This document shows positions 44,446 through 54,950 of a stretch of DNA of 64,000 bases, one piece after another (positions within the stretch are counted from its first letter, which is position 1; each line of letters starts with the position of its first letter). The notes under the pieces were generated by a model, which had not been told where the DNA came from, made no database searches, and saw only the letters and a list, made by a program, of their open reading frames with translations. Source of the DNA: Kitagawia praeruptora. Taxonomy: Eukaryota; Streptophyta; Magnoliopsida; Apiales; Apiaceae. The position numbers were made by a program, and so were the translations under genes. Where the stretch lies: contig CM075352.1 in assembly GCA_037693485.1 (NCBI GenBank), positions 160,463,501 through 160,527,500 on the forward strand, read 5' to 3'.

Positions 44446-44458
44446 AAGTTTGGGGGTG
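44446..44458 (+). other. Polypurine tract of the Athila-like element
   Basis: AAGTTTGGGGGTG ends directly at the LTR start (TGATAAGTGG), preceded by GCTTGAGGACAAGCATCGAT, a context typical of Athila elements. Confidence 0.75.
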
Positions 44459-45948
44459 TGATAAGTGGATTTTATATCCACTTGGAGCGTTCCATATCGG
44501 CTTAAATTGATTGTCTTGGACTCAAGTTTGTTATATTTTTGATGTGTTTTGTGTAGATGTGCAGGTTTGCAAGAATGTTGATTATATTGGATGCTTCTAT
44601 CATTTTTGGAGGTTAAATTGATTAAAATTAGAATTTTCCGGGACGGTTGCGCAGTCTACACTGTTTTGGCCATATCTGGAGTTCTATAAGTCCGTTTTCA
44701 GCGATCTTACTGTCCACACGAAGCTTGGGAAATTTTCTACAATGTGGGACAGGTCTTACATGAGCAGGCTGCGTGTGGTGGGCACAGGAATCGTGACAAA
44801 CAGACTGATGGGAGCAGGGAAATTACTATTTTTCCTTTTTCAAGTTCTAATTGTATTTCGGGCAGTTTTTAGTACCTTAATTGAATTCTAATTGTAATAG
44901 AAGGTAATTTCTTGCTGGGCAAGAAATCTAGAGCTTATTTAAACACATCTTAGCATTGTAACGTGTATCATAGTTTTTATTATTGTATCATAGCTTAGAT
45001 CTGCAAGGGAGAAAAGGAGAGAAAGATTCAATGCTCGTGACAAGCAACGGATCTAGATCTACTTCATCTTTTGTGTTATTCTGGATTCTAGATTTGTTTT
45101 CTCAACTCTTTGTTTTATTAATATAATTACTTCTATTATTCATATCTTTTTTTATATCATGGTGTCATCAGATCCCATGATGACGAACGGTTCAATTATG
45201 AGCTAATCGTTGTCATGGGATTCTAACGGAGTTATCTATGTAGCTTAGTAGTTTGATTGCTTTAAAGATTACGTATGGTGAATTTTTGATATCCTCATAT
45301 GGTTGTGCTTCATGAATTTAGATGCGTAGCTAACATCTAATTTGTTAATCTCTTGCGAAACGAGAGTGGATCTTGAGATTTAGAGCTTGCCATGCTAGCA
45401 TAGGATAGGTTGATGTTTTAACATCATGATTTGTGGCGTAAATAGAGATATTATGTTGCCCTATGTGATCTTAATAGACAACTTGTTCTTCAACCGTTAT
45501 GTTTTCAAATCTTATAGAGATATAGGGTCTAAGCATATTTGGTATCTTTTCATCTTCTATCTCTTTTGTGGATGTATGTTTAGTTTGGTATTCGTATACT
45601 GAGAAGTAGCGTTTACTTGTTTCGTGTTGTCTGATCAGATATCAAAACCATCACGTGCATTGATTAAAGGCGTCAACTCTAAGTGAAGTATTTAATGAAG
45701 TTAGGATCCCATGTTTATTCTCATATAAGAAATTCGATTTCAATTCTCATTAGTTAAATTAATTCTTAGTTTTTTAATTTGCATTAGTTTAATTTAGATA
45801 ATCAAATCTCAATTTGTTATTTGTCTTAGCAGTGAGTTAAAACCATACATTGTTGCATAGGTACATCGACTAATTTAAAACCAAAACCAGATTGATTTCT
45901 ATCTGTATTACTTGTGACCACGTACACTTGCATGATTTTGTGTTAACA
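44459..45948 (+). repeat. 3' LTR of the Athila-like element
   Basis: The 1490-bp segment starts TGATAAGTGGATTTTATATC and ends TTGTGTTAACA. Length, TGATAAG start and adjacent polypurine tract fit Athila LTRs. The end is inferred from the CA terminus; no partner LTR is in the window. Confidence 0.72.
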
Positions 45949-46640
45949 GTAACAAATTATTCAAACTATAATTCTTCCATGTTTTCCTCGTGCCTTTATA
46001 TCAGTAATTAAACTATTTTTAAATGTCATTTAAATTAATAAAAATTATTAAATAGTTATACAAGTATGCTATGAAAAATCTAAATAATCATGTTAAAAAA
46101 TTATATTAAAAGTTGTATATCATGTTGTACTTAGTAAACCTTTGCCCTCGGCTGCTGAAAGTAGAGTTAGAGTGCTTACTTATTTTGGGATACTTATTAT
46201 TGGCATCATACTCCAAATCTCCCTTTAGATTCTTATTGCTGGGCTGCATTTTTCTTAATTCTTACTACAGTATCTTGCAAATTGTGCATGTTTTCAGGGA
46301 TGTTTAACCATCTTGAAATAGATGTTATTCGTAAATCAAACATTTTACAAGTTAAATGAACCAAAAATCCCTTATCATACCCACGTTATCATCGAAATCC
46401 TTAACCTTATAGGCATTTAGTGAATGAGTTCAAGCAAATCCTTTAAGAACTTGTCTTTAGTTACTCCAAATTTATAAGAGATGCGGAGCTCTTCTCAACT
46501 TAAAAGGAATTATACTTTGAGTCAATGGCTACATTTTTGCATGCTTTTTTTTTTTTTTTTTTTTTGCTAAATATTTTGCATGCTTTTTAAATGCTGAAAG
46601 GCAACATATGATCTTAAAAAAACATAGTTTCCAAATAAAA
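45949..46640. other. AT-rich spacer
   Basis: No gene or terminus is recognised. A T-run (~22) is at 46545-46566. The 64-codon frame at 46113-46307 has no recognisable feature. Confidence 0.4.
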
Positions 46641-47472
46641 ATACATAAAAATACTGTCAAACATCCAAATACATAAATAGGATGTCGAGAAGCACGAATA
46701 AGTTGTCTAGAATCCAAAATAACTACATAAAATCCATAAATCATTCCAATACACAACCAACCATCCATATATACATTATTCTAATTAGAAAACATGTTCA
46801 TATTTAGTTTTAATTATTAAAACACGATGGACCGAGCTCTTTACGATTTATTATATATAGGATATAACATAAAAATATTAATTTTGGTATGCCCAAAATT
46901 TTAGCAAAAGGGTTGGGAATATGCTTTAGGTAATACAAGTTAAAATAATAATACATGTAATTAGAAAAATATAACAACATTATTGTGACAGCCCGGGATC
47001 CCGGTGTCACTATTTAATAACATGCATTGACAGATAATATAAAATAAAATGACACTCTCACAAGATAGGATCTTTTCCAAGTTTTGGCATTAAAACAAGA
47101 ATCTAAATTCAATTATTACAACTCCAATAAAACTAATCTAAAAAAATCTATCTGAGAACATTACCAACTGCAGATTTTTGAAATTACAAAACACGCTTAC
47201 AACCAGCTGCTATCCTTGGGTTCGCGAGTCATCAAACTGCCTAGCTGAAAGGTAAATATATAAGCAACAGAATTTAAACCATTTTGAAGAGTATAAAGAC
47301 CAATAATTTGACAAGAATCAAATTCTTTGATGTATTTAGCGAATCAAAACCAGAGTGAACTAAGTTCAACAAGTGTATTTTATAAGTAAACAAAATGTAA
47401 AAATATTTGATAATAATCTTGCTTTTAACCAATAGGTTTTCTATTATAGAAAATTCTAAGTATCAGTGTAAC
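46640..47472 (-). repeat. Retroelement-derived repeat, copy A
   Basis: It matches 48676-50165 over its length. Near 46985 it reads TGTGACAGCCCGGGATCCCG, a start seen in plant gypsy LTRs. The part after this resembles LTR sequence (GCTGCTATCCTTGGGTTC ... CTAGCTGAAAGG). Copy A is probably a truncated or solo LTR with flank. It ends at 47472, where another LTR element is inserted. Confidence 0.65.
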
Positions 47473-47968
47473 TGTTGTCGAATAAAAATGAGGGTTAGTA
47501 TGTATTTAATGTTAGGGTTCGTGAGCTTCATGTTTTAATGATTGTTTCCGTGTTTTGAGACTAATCGGTCCTCACAGAGTGCCTACGTATCTCGTTATTG
47601 AGAATCTAGTCAAAAACGTAGTTCTAAGAATGATGGGTCAGGCCCTTTATATAGGCATTGGGAGCCTTAGAATCGTAGTAGGGTTAGAAGATTTGATGGA
47701 CAAGCCACCTCCTTGAGGAAGGTTCTAGATTCCTTCCTTGTAGGAGTATATTTCCATATCGAATTGGGTGTCTTGGAGGCTACTCTTATAGATATTATAT
47801 CCTAATTGACTCTAATTGCTGAGCTATTTATCATCTTCAATATAAATTATGAAATTAATATTTAATTAGGGTTTTGGGCCTCGTAAATGGGCCCCACGCT
47901 CGGACCATACCATGTCTAATTAATGCCAAATTAAATGTGTCTTTAGGGCTTACTTTTAGCCCATATCA
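47473..47968 (-). repeat. LTR of the LARD-like element
   Basis: TG...CA ends, a minus-strand TATA-like CCTATATAAAGGG near 47650 and an adjacent polypurine tract. The bases before it (GTAAC, 47468-47472) would be the target duplication; the partner is not seen. Confidence 0.6.
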
Positions 47969-48099
47969 TTTGCCCCCCAACTTCTAGAAAAACTGATCAG
48001 GTTTTCCTTGAAGTTTTAATTGCCTTTTTCGAGACTTGGGTCAGTGTTTGTCTTAGTGCACTAGTGTTTTATGAATACCGTCTTGATGTAAAGCGTAGA

Positions 48100-48675
48100 G
48101 CGACTAACACATTTACGACGATGTTAAAACGACGCTATATGATGCTAAACAGCACTAATCAGCCTTAAACGATGTTTAAACGGTGCTAAACGATGTTAAA
48201 TGGCATAAAATGACGTTATACGGTGCTAATCAGCCTTAAACAACATTTAAACAGTGTTAAACGACGTTAAACGGCATAAAACAGTGCTAGCGGGGGCCAT
48301 TGGTGGGGTCCAAGGGGCAGCAGGCCTTGGTGGGGTCCAAGGGACAAAGCCCCTCGCTGGGGTCCAAGGGGCAGATGCCCTACCTTTTTTATTTCTGAAG
48401 ACTAGTACGATTCAGAATTTATCGTTTCGGTTCGAATTCTGAAATTTGGTCACTAATTTTGACCTCAGGAAATTGCATGTTTTTCTGGTACATGATGATG
48501 GGTCTCGGCCACAGGACTCCCTGGGAGCCTCTCGGCTGATGACTCTCGGCCAAGGACCTTCCCCGGGTGTGTCTCGACTAGTTGGTCTCGGCTGGGGCTG
48601 CCCTCGGGTGTGTCTCGACTGGTGTGTCTTGGCTGGTGTGTCTCGGCTGGTGGCTCTCGGCTGGTGACACTCGGC
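48100..48675. repeat. Three minisatellite blocks
   Basis: 48110-48290: degenerate repeats of TTAAACGACGTTAAACGGCA type. 48290-48385: GGTGGGGTCCAAGGGGCAG repeated about four times. 48500-48675: TCTCGGCTGGTGTG-type repeats, about ten units. Reading frames crossing these (both strands) are low-complexity artefacts. Confidence 0.75.
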
Positions 48676-50165
48676 CAAATAAAAATATTGTCAAACATCC
48701 AAATACATAAACAGCATGTCCAGAAGCATGAATAAGCTGTCTAGAATCCAAAATAACTACATAAAATCCATAAATCATTCCAATACACAACCAACCATCC
48801 ATATATACATTATTCTAATTTGAAAATATGTTCATATTTAGTTTTAATTATTAAAACACGATGGACCGAGTTCTTTACGGTTCATTATATGTAGGATATA
48901 ATGTAAAAATATTAATTTTGGTATGCCACAAAATTTTAGCAAAAGGGTTGGGAATATGTTTTAGGTAATACAAGTTAAAATAATAATACATGTAATTAGA
49001 AAAATATAACAACATTATTAAGACAGCCCGGGATCCCGGTGTCACTATTTTTTTTTGATAAAATCGTACTTGCATTAAAATTTCTCAAGGTTACAGATGA
49101 TAAAATTTGGAGCAAAAACATTCCACTCCGAAAGACCTGACATAGAATATGTCGCCCTAGCTAAACAATGAGCTACAATATTCGCAGACCTATGTGTTTA
49201 ACACACTAACACTTCATCAAAGTGTTTATCCATCTCCGTACAAGCCTCCAAGATCATAAAATGAAGCACCAAACTCACACAAACGGTGAGACAAAAGCAA
49301 AACTCACACATACAAACGGTGAGACAATACTAAACTCACACAAAGGTGAGACAACAAAAAATAACTCGATCTTACAATTTTAAAATGAGATTACAAAATA
49401 AAACTACAAACTAAAACCAAACTATAACCTTAGCAATCCTTAGATCTGGGTCTAAACCCACCAGAACAAGATAACTTGGACCACTTATGAGAACACGAAT
49501 CTGGAAGAACGAGAAATCCGGAGCTTCGTGGAATTGAGATCTAAGAAATTGAAGGCTAAATCGGAAAAGGCTTTAAAACCTTAGATCCGAAAATACAAAC
49601 TAGGTTTATTGAAAGGAGGAAGAAAATACAAAGAAAATGAAAAGTTTTGGGGCTTTCCACCGGTGGAGATCCGGTGGAAGCCCCGACGGCTATTTAATAA
49701 CATGCATTGACAGATAATAGGAAAGAAAATGACACTCTCACAATGTAGGATCTTTTCCATGTTTTGGCATTAAAACAAGAATCTAAATTCAATTATTACA
49801 ACTCCAATAAACTAATCTAAAAAAATCTATCTGCAGATTTTAGAAATTACAAAACACGCTTACAACCAGCTGCTATCCCCGGGTTCACGCGAGTCATCAA
49901 ACTACCTAGCTGAAAGGTTAAATAAGATGCAATAGTGAGCAAAGAAAAGTTCAGCAAGTAAATATATAAGCAACAGAATATAAACCATTTTGAAGACTAT
50001 AAAGACCAATAATTTGACAAGAATCAAATTTAGCGAATCAAAACCAGAGTGAACAAAGTTCAGCTAGTGTATGTTATAAGTAAACAGAATGTAAAAATAT
50101 TTGATAATAATCTTGCTTTAACCAATAAATTTTCTATTACAGAAAATTCTAAGTATCAATGTAAC
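48676..50165 (-). repeat. Retroelement-derived repeat, copy B, split by a LINE tail
   Basis: It is closely similar to copy A (46640-47472), with the LINE insertion at 49051-49689 as the main difference. After 50165 it continues past the point where copy A is interrupted. Confidence 0.75.
49051..49689 (-). mobile_element. 5'-truncated LINE (L1-type) insertion
   Basis: It is absent from the paralogous site at ~47010. It is flanked by CTATTT duplications (49045-49050 and 49690-49695) and has a T-run at its left end, i.e. a poly-A tail on the minus strand. Just inside the tail the minus strand encodes RSANIVAHCLARATYSMSGL and a WNVFAPNFI stretch, the C-terminal RNase H end of plant LINE ORF2. 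The remainder contains AACTCACACAAACGGTGAGA-type short repeats and a part I do not recognise. Confidence 0.75.
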
Positions 50166-50201
50166 AAAATGTTCGTACTAAATTACCAATCGTTCATTTT
50201 C

Positions 50202-50349
50202 GCAAGTATTTAATAAACAAGGCCCATTTAATGAAGTGGATTAAAATGACACTTAGCTAAAGCGGATGAATTTTTGCAAGCATTTAATAATCAAGGCCCA
50301 TTTAATGAAGTGGATTAAAATCACACTGAGCTAAAGCGGATGATCAGTC
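50202..50349. repeat. 74-bp tandem duplication
   Basis: Two copies of a unit containing AAGGCCCATTTAATGAAGTG start at 50202 and 50276, with a few substitutions. Confidence 0.9.
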
Positions 50350-50354
50350 ACACT

Positions 50355-51850
50355 TAGGGGTGTAATTTAAACCGAGCCGGCTCGAACTCGACTCGAAAAA
50401 GTGGGCTCGACTCAGCTCGAACTCGTTATCGAGCTCGAACATGTTTTCGGGCTCGATTAAAAACTCGAGTCGAGCCGAGTTTTTTTGAGCTCGACTCGAT
50501 AAAATCGAACTCGGCTCGAACTCGAACTCGATTAACTTTTTAAAAAAATATTCATGTGCTTATTCTATGTGTTATCACTCAACTATTTATGAAAATTACT
50601 TTTAAAACTTAACTTGATATATTTTTCATATATTATTATGTGCAATATTATATTATTAGTATAGTTAGTGAAATTTTCGAATTAAATTTGTTCTTATATG
50701 AGAATATGAGATATTTAATTATACATTTTTGTAATTAATTTATAAAAAATTTATTGTAAAATTTAAATTGATAATTATTTTTTTAGTTATTAGCTCTTTT
50801 TCTTTCCAAAAATTTTAAAGTGCAAAACTTACATTTCAATTATTTCTTTTAAGAAATTTAATTTTAAAAAACGAGAAAAAATAATATAGCATAATACATA
50901 GATTTTTAAAAAAATTGGCTTGAAAATTTGAAAACTTACAATTTCAAGATACATTTACAGTTTTACACTGAGTGACCATCTAAATACTATCATACTAACA
51001 TACCATCTAAATTTAAAATTAATTTAATTAAATAGATAGTTTTTTTATAGTTACCAAAATTAACTTTAAAGAAAATCTTTTGTTTTAAAATTTTACTAAA
51101 TACTTTGTTTTTTAATATTAAATTTTACTAAATTTTTGAGTTATGATTTATATAGTATTGTATGTTCTTATCAAAATATAATATTAAATTAATTATTTAC
51201 ATACTTACATGCAAACGTAGTGATTAGTAACTCGAATCAAAGATTTTTTTACATGCAATATTTTTAAAATTCAATTAATATTATTAATTGTTATTAAAGT
51301 GTCAAAATATTTTTGATATCACGATTAGTCTATACTACTTCGATTGATCTTTTGATCGATCCTTAGTTGTCAGCGATCAAGTTCGATTTCTGAGTTATAC
51401 TTCCATATATTTTTTCTTTGTACAATTATAAAATATAACAGCAAGATAGTAACATCGTATATTTGTTGTATGCAATATTTTATTAAATTATAAATAAAAT
51501 TTATAAAACTACTAATGACTCTCGGTGTAGGGTGCCTAGCTACTTGCCTATTTTGAAAAAATATAAAAAAATGTTTCACATTTTATCATCATTAAAACTC
51601 GAAACTCGGTTAAAACTCGAAAAACTCGAAAACTCGGTAACCACGAAAACTCGATAAAAGCTCGGAAACTCGTTTAAAAACTCGATAAGCTCGAAAACTC
51701 GATTAAAAACTTGATAAGCTCGAAAGCTCACTCGACTCGTATAGTAAACGAGTCGAGTTCGAACACAAATTTCAGGCTCGATAAATTTTAGGCTCGACTC
51801 GACTCAAAAAAGCTCGAACTCGACTCGACTCGACTCGAATTACACCCCTA
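50355..51850. mobile_element. hAT-like non-autonomous element
   Basis: Ends are TAGGGGTGTAATTTAAA and the inverse TTCGAATTACACCCCTA. The flanking 8-mers are GTCACACT and GTCACGAT (six of eight match), fitting an aged 8-bp hAT duplication. Both ends carry many ACTCG/CTCGA/CGAGT motifs in both orientations (50375-50530 and 51595-51840). The middle is AT-rich with no transposase. Confidence 0.8.
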
Positions 51851-52227
51851 GTCACGATAAAGCCCCGAAGCACAGTGTTATTTAAACACCGATTCTAATA
51901 TAAATGGATCCGAAGGCAATACATGCCAAAAGCACTTATTGGCATTGGCTATAATAGTGGGCCTGGTGCCACAGTCCTCTTACGCAATTGTCTTTCCAAC
52001 TTCATATACAAAAACATTTTGTCAAAATTGTAGCACTAGGTCCAATTTGACCAGCTACTTAATTTCTCATAATTCAGAAAATATAGGAATTAACTCAAAA
52101 TCTTGTTATCTTAACAAGTATCCGTAAAAAACTCGGGCCTAAAGTATTCTTTTAAAAATATTACAGGGAACAAATCTTAATACATTATCAAGATATAATT
52201 TATCAAAGCATGAAGCATTTGCAGGAT
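51851..52227. other. Short spacer
   Basis: Sequence between the hAT-like and CACTA elements. The 62-codon frame 51939-52127 shows no known feature. Confidence 0.4.
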
Positions 52228-52886
52228 CACTACTACAAATTTGAGCTTGCATAGCGCTTTTTTTTAAACTTACATAGCGCTTTTGAGCGCTGTATAAGCC
52301 ACCGCTATGCAAGTACATATGACTTGTATAACGCTTTTTTTGGTGCTATGTAAGTACGTTACTTATATAACACTTCTGGAAGCGCTATGCAAATAGGTGG
52401 TATCTTCAGCATATCACATCACTTCAATAGCACATGAAGAAACGCTTTGTAAGCTTTCATTTTTGAAAATTTAAGATTAAATTAATTTTCCTGGATTTTG
52501 TTTTTACCTGTAACCTACAGATTTTATGCATACAACAAAAATGTCAAAATGAACAATCCAATTTTCTTCCAAAAAGTACAAATAAAATTAAAAAAATCAA
52601 CATTTTCCTTAAAATTAAAATAGATCAGTATACACAAGTCATATCATCCATGAATCTTGACTCATACAACAGATGATACAACAATTAAAAAAACATTAAT
52701 ACCAAGTACGTTACAAAATTAAAAATGTTAACTACGTAAGTATATATGAACCTCCGAGGAACTGCTAACACATTTGGGAGGACCATTGCGACAGTCTTTT
52801 GTGTGGCGTTCCTCCATCAGAATCTCATCTCTGGTGTCTCCTGTAGTCTCACAACTTATTTATCAGCAAACTTGTTCAAGACGGTA

Positions 52887-53011
52887 GCTAGCTTATGTAT
52901 GTAAGTCAGCAGCTGTGACTTGTTGGTTCAAGGATCGCCAATAAGAAGGATGTTGATATTTCACCGAAAGCTAGCTCCAGATTGCAGTGTCAGTGCACTT
53001 CCACCAAAAAG
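52887..53011 (-). pseudogene. MCM4: Captured MCM4 helicase exon fragment
   Basis: Right after a TTGCAG acceptor the minus strand encodes LFGGSALTLQSGASFR, a stop, NINILLIGDP, a stop, then KSQLLTYIHKLA. This is the Walker A region of MCM4, whose family form is LFGGNALKL.SGASFRGDINILL and GDPGTSKSQ. Two glycine codons are now TGA and the Walker A serine is Asn, so ATP binding would be lost. MCM4 is part of the MCM2-7 replicative helicase. Only about 42 codons are present; the rest is absent or unrecognised. It lies inside a CACTA element. Confidence 0.82.
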
Positions 53012-53291
53012 CTGCAATAAAGTAAATCAACCAAAACTCAAAACATGCAATGAATATCACTAAATTACATAGGACTGTGCCAACTGTAATGAAGAAAAAT
53101 AAGACAGAAAATTTAGCGGTATCAACACATCTTAAGTAGCAATAGATAAAATTGATTAGCGCAATCTATTTTGAGGAACACTGTAGTACCTGACAATGCC
53201 TTTGCTTTACTCTGTTCCTTGGCAAGTTTACCCTAAAGAGAGAACCCAACAAGTAGGTGATACAGGTATGGGATGAAGGGAGTGATCACAA

Positions 53292-53760
53292 TCAGTTAAC
53301 ATAGTGCATATACCAAACTAGTATATTCTCAACAAGGTCAAGTTGTAGCAACTGATGCATATGGATCATGTTCAAAGATTGTAAGTAAACGACACCAATG
53401 AAACCAACCTTGAAGGAAATAACTTCAGTAGGATTTGCCTGGAGTGTATCTATACGACTATACAACCCCAGTAGGACAATAAGTAATTTCTTTACCTGGT
53501 CCATGGGAATATTCAAGGATTTGAGAGCAGCTATAATTTTGTGAAGTACGGGGAAATCAACATCAAATGCAGAAGTAGGAGCAATATGATGAGGTGTCAA
53601 ATGGTTCCCTCACTGCAAGACTCTTTTATTAATGAGAAATCATATACAGGAAACATATAGATGGAGAAAGATAAGAGCAAACCTCACTGCAAATGGTTCC
53701 CATGCTTCACCTGGTCTAAGATACATGTCAACCAAAACCATCTCTTCATGTTCAGCCCTA
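53292..53760 (-). pseudogene. Unidentified captured exon pieces
   Basis: The minus-strand frame 53292-53600 includes PVLHKIIAALKSLNIPMDQV and LLGLYSRIDTLQANPTEVIS. A separate open block at about 53685-53760 encodes EEMVLVDMYLRPGEAWEPFA, with splice-like edges. The composition looks like real protein, but I cannot name the gene or say whether both pieces share one origin. They lie on the same strand as the MCM4 fragment. Confidence 0.4.
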
Positions 53761-54950
53761 CAGATGGAGAAAGATAAGAGCAGTTAAATTTCGCTCAACA
53801 TTTGATAAAAATACTAGTGTACAGCTCTCCACTCTGCAGAACCCATTCTATCTGGACAAAAAAATGAAATCAACCTAATTTAATCCTCTAAACATTTAAA
53901 CTTAACTGTAAAACACTAATCTCAAAAAACATAACAGATGCAATGATTATTCTAGCAAACCAAAATAGCAGGCAAAGAGCAGTCATCTCGATTTGCAGCA
54001 CCATCTTCATAAAGGCAAATATGAAATAGCAAAACTCTCGATGAAATCAAATGGGTACCCATCCAAACAAAGATGTCCTCTTGGATACACCCATCTCTAA
54101 ATCGACTTTAATTCTCATGTTAAAAACAAGAAAAATGAGCACTAAAATTCAGATTAAAGCAGAGATGAAGTTTGAAATACCTTTCATGGCAAAGATGAAG
54201 CAAGTCTAAGTTGGTTAATACAGTAAGAAATATCCGAAATCCAAGCCGAGACAACAGTGACAAGAAAGTAAATCTCCCAAATTGATTAAATCCCAAATAG
54301 ATTGAATCCACTATATTCATTATAATCGATGGAATACTAGACAATTCAAGATGGAATCTAAATCTCCCCAATAAGTTATATCACAAGTCGATTATAAGCT
54401 TTAGTCAGAGACAATACCCAAACCAAACTGAATCGAAGAACACCCAATCGAAGATACATCGGTATGATACATCGATTTATTGTATTGAGAGCTTGAACAC
54501 GAAGAATAACGGAGGCAGAGATATAATCCTGATCAACTGGGAGTGGAGCGACGAGGGAGACCGGGAGAGGGAGAGATAATTGAGAGCGGCGAGGGAGAGA
54601 GTAATAGCTAATTTAGGTCATCTGAGATTTGAGAAGAAGTGTAGTATTGGATTGTACGGGTTGATCTAAGAGTAATAAATATTTATAAATTTACAAAAAA
54701 AAAATCACTTAAGATATGGAATCTAACATAGCATTTCTTAAAAACGCTATGTAAGAGTATTCTTATATAGCGCTTCTTAATTAAACGCTATGTAAGTATT
54801 TTTCTTTATTTTTTCATTTTTATTTTGTTATGCTACATAATTACTTGCATAACATTTTTACCAAAAACGCTATCTAAGTTACATTCTGTATAGCGCTTCC
54901 CAAAAAACGCTATGTAAGTGCTGTTTCCTAAGTTTAAATGTGTAGTAGTG

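Larger units (their letters stand above)
41760..44458 (+). pseudogene. Athila-like Ty3/gypsy 3' region (post-integrase), truncated
   Basis: GCGCTTCGTGGGAGGCAACC (about 41838) is the sequence usually found just after integrase in Athila elements. It is preceded by a perfect hairpin TAACGTCAA-GCTA-TTGACGTTA. A short frame and a long noncoding stretch follow. The region ends with a polypurine tract and LTR at 44459. Gag and pol are missing, the left boundary with the copia remnant is uncertain, and no intact ORF remains. Confidence 0.65.
47473..48675 (-). mobile_element. Non-autonomous LTR element (LARD-like), truncated
   Basis: A minus-strand LTR (47473-47968) starts TGTTGTCGAA and ends CCCATATCA on the plus strand. 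A polypurine tract GTTGGGGGGCAAA (minus) lies at its right side. The LTR contains TGCCTACGTATCTCG and CCCTTTATATAGG, echoing the layout of the Tat/Retand-like LTR at 27.1 kb. The internal part has no gag or pol and consists of minisatellites. The right end is missing: sequence passes directly into repeat copy B near 48676. Confidence 0.6.
52228..54950. mobile_element. CACTA transposon, 2.7 kb, with captured gene pieces
   Basis: Ends are CACTACTACAAATTTGAG (52228) and the inverse ending AATGTGTAGTAGTG (54950). The 3-bp duplication GAT is present on both sides (52225-52227, 54951-54953). Subterminal AAGCGCTATGTAAGT / CTTACATAGCGCTT motifs recur at both ends. No transposase is seen. Minus-strand exon pieces include a clear MCM4 fragment. 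Confidence 0.9.

Noticed and set aside
46529..47010. Minus-strand frames repeated at 48578-49075
   Set aside because: They recur because the whole repeat is duplicated; the translations are low-complexity and match no known protein.
48412..48802. Overlapping frames rich in Arg/His/Thr/Pro around 48.4-48.8 kb
   Set aside because: They are produced by the TCTCGGCTGGTGTG minisatellite on either strand.
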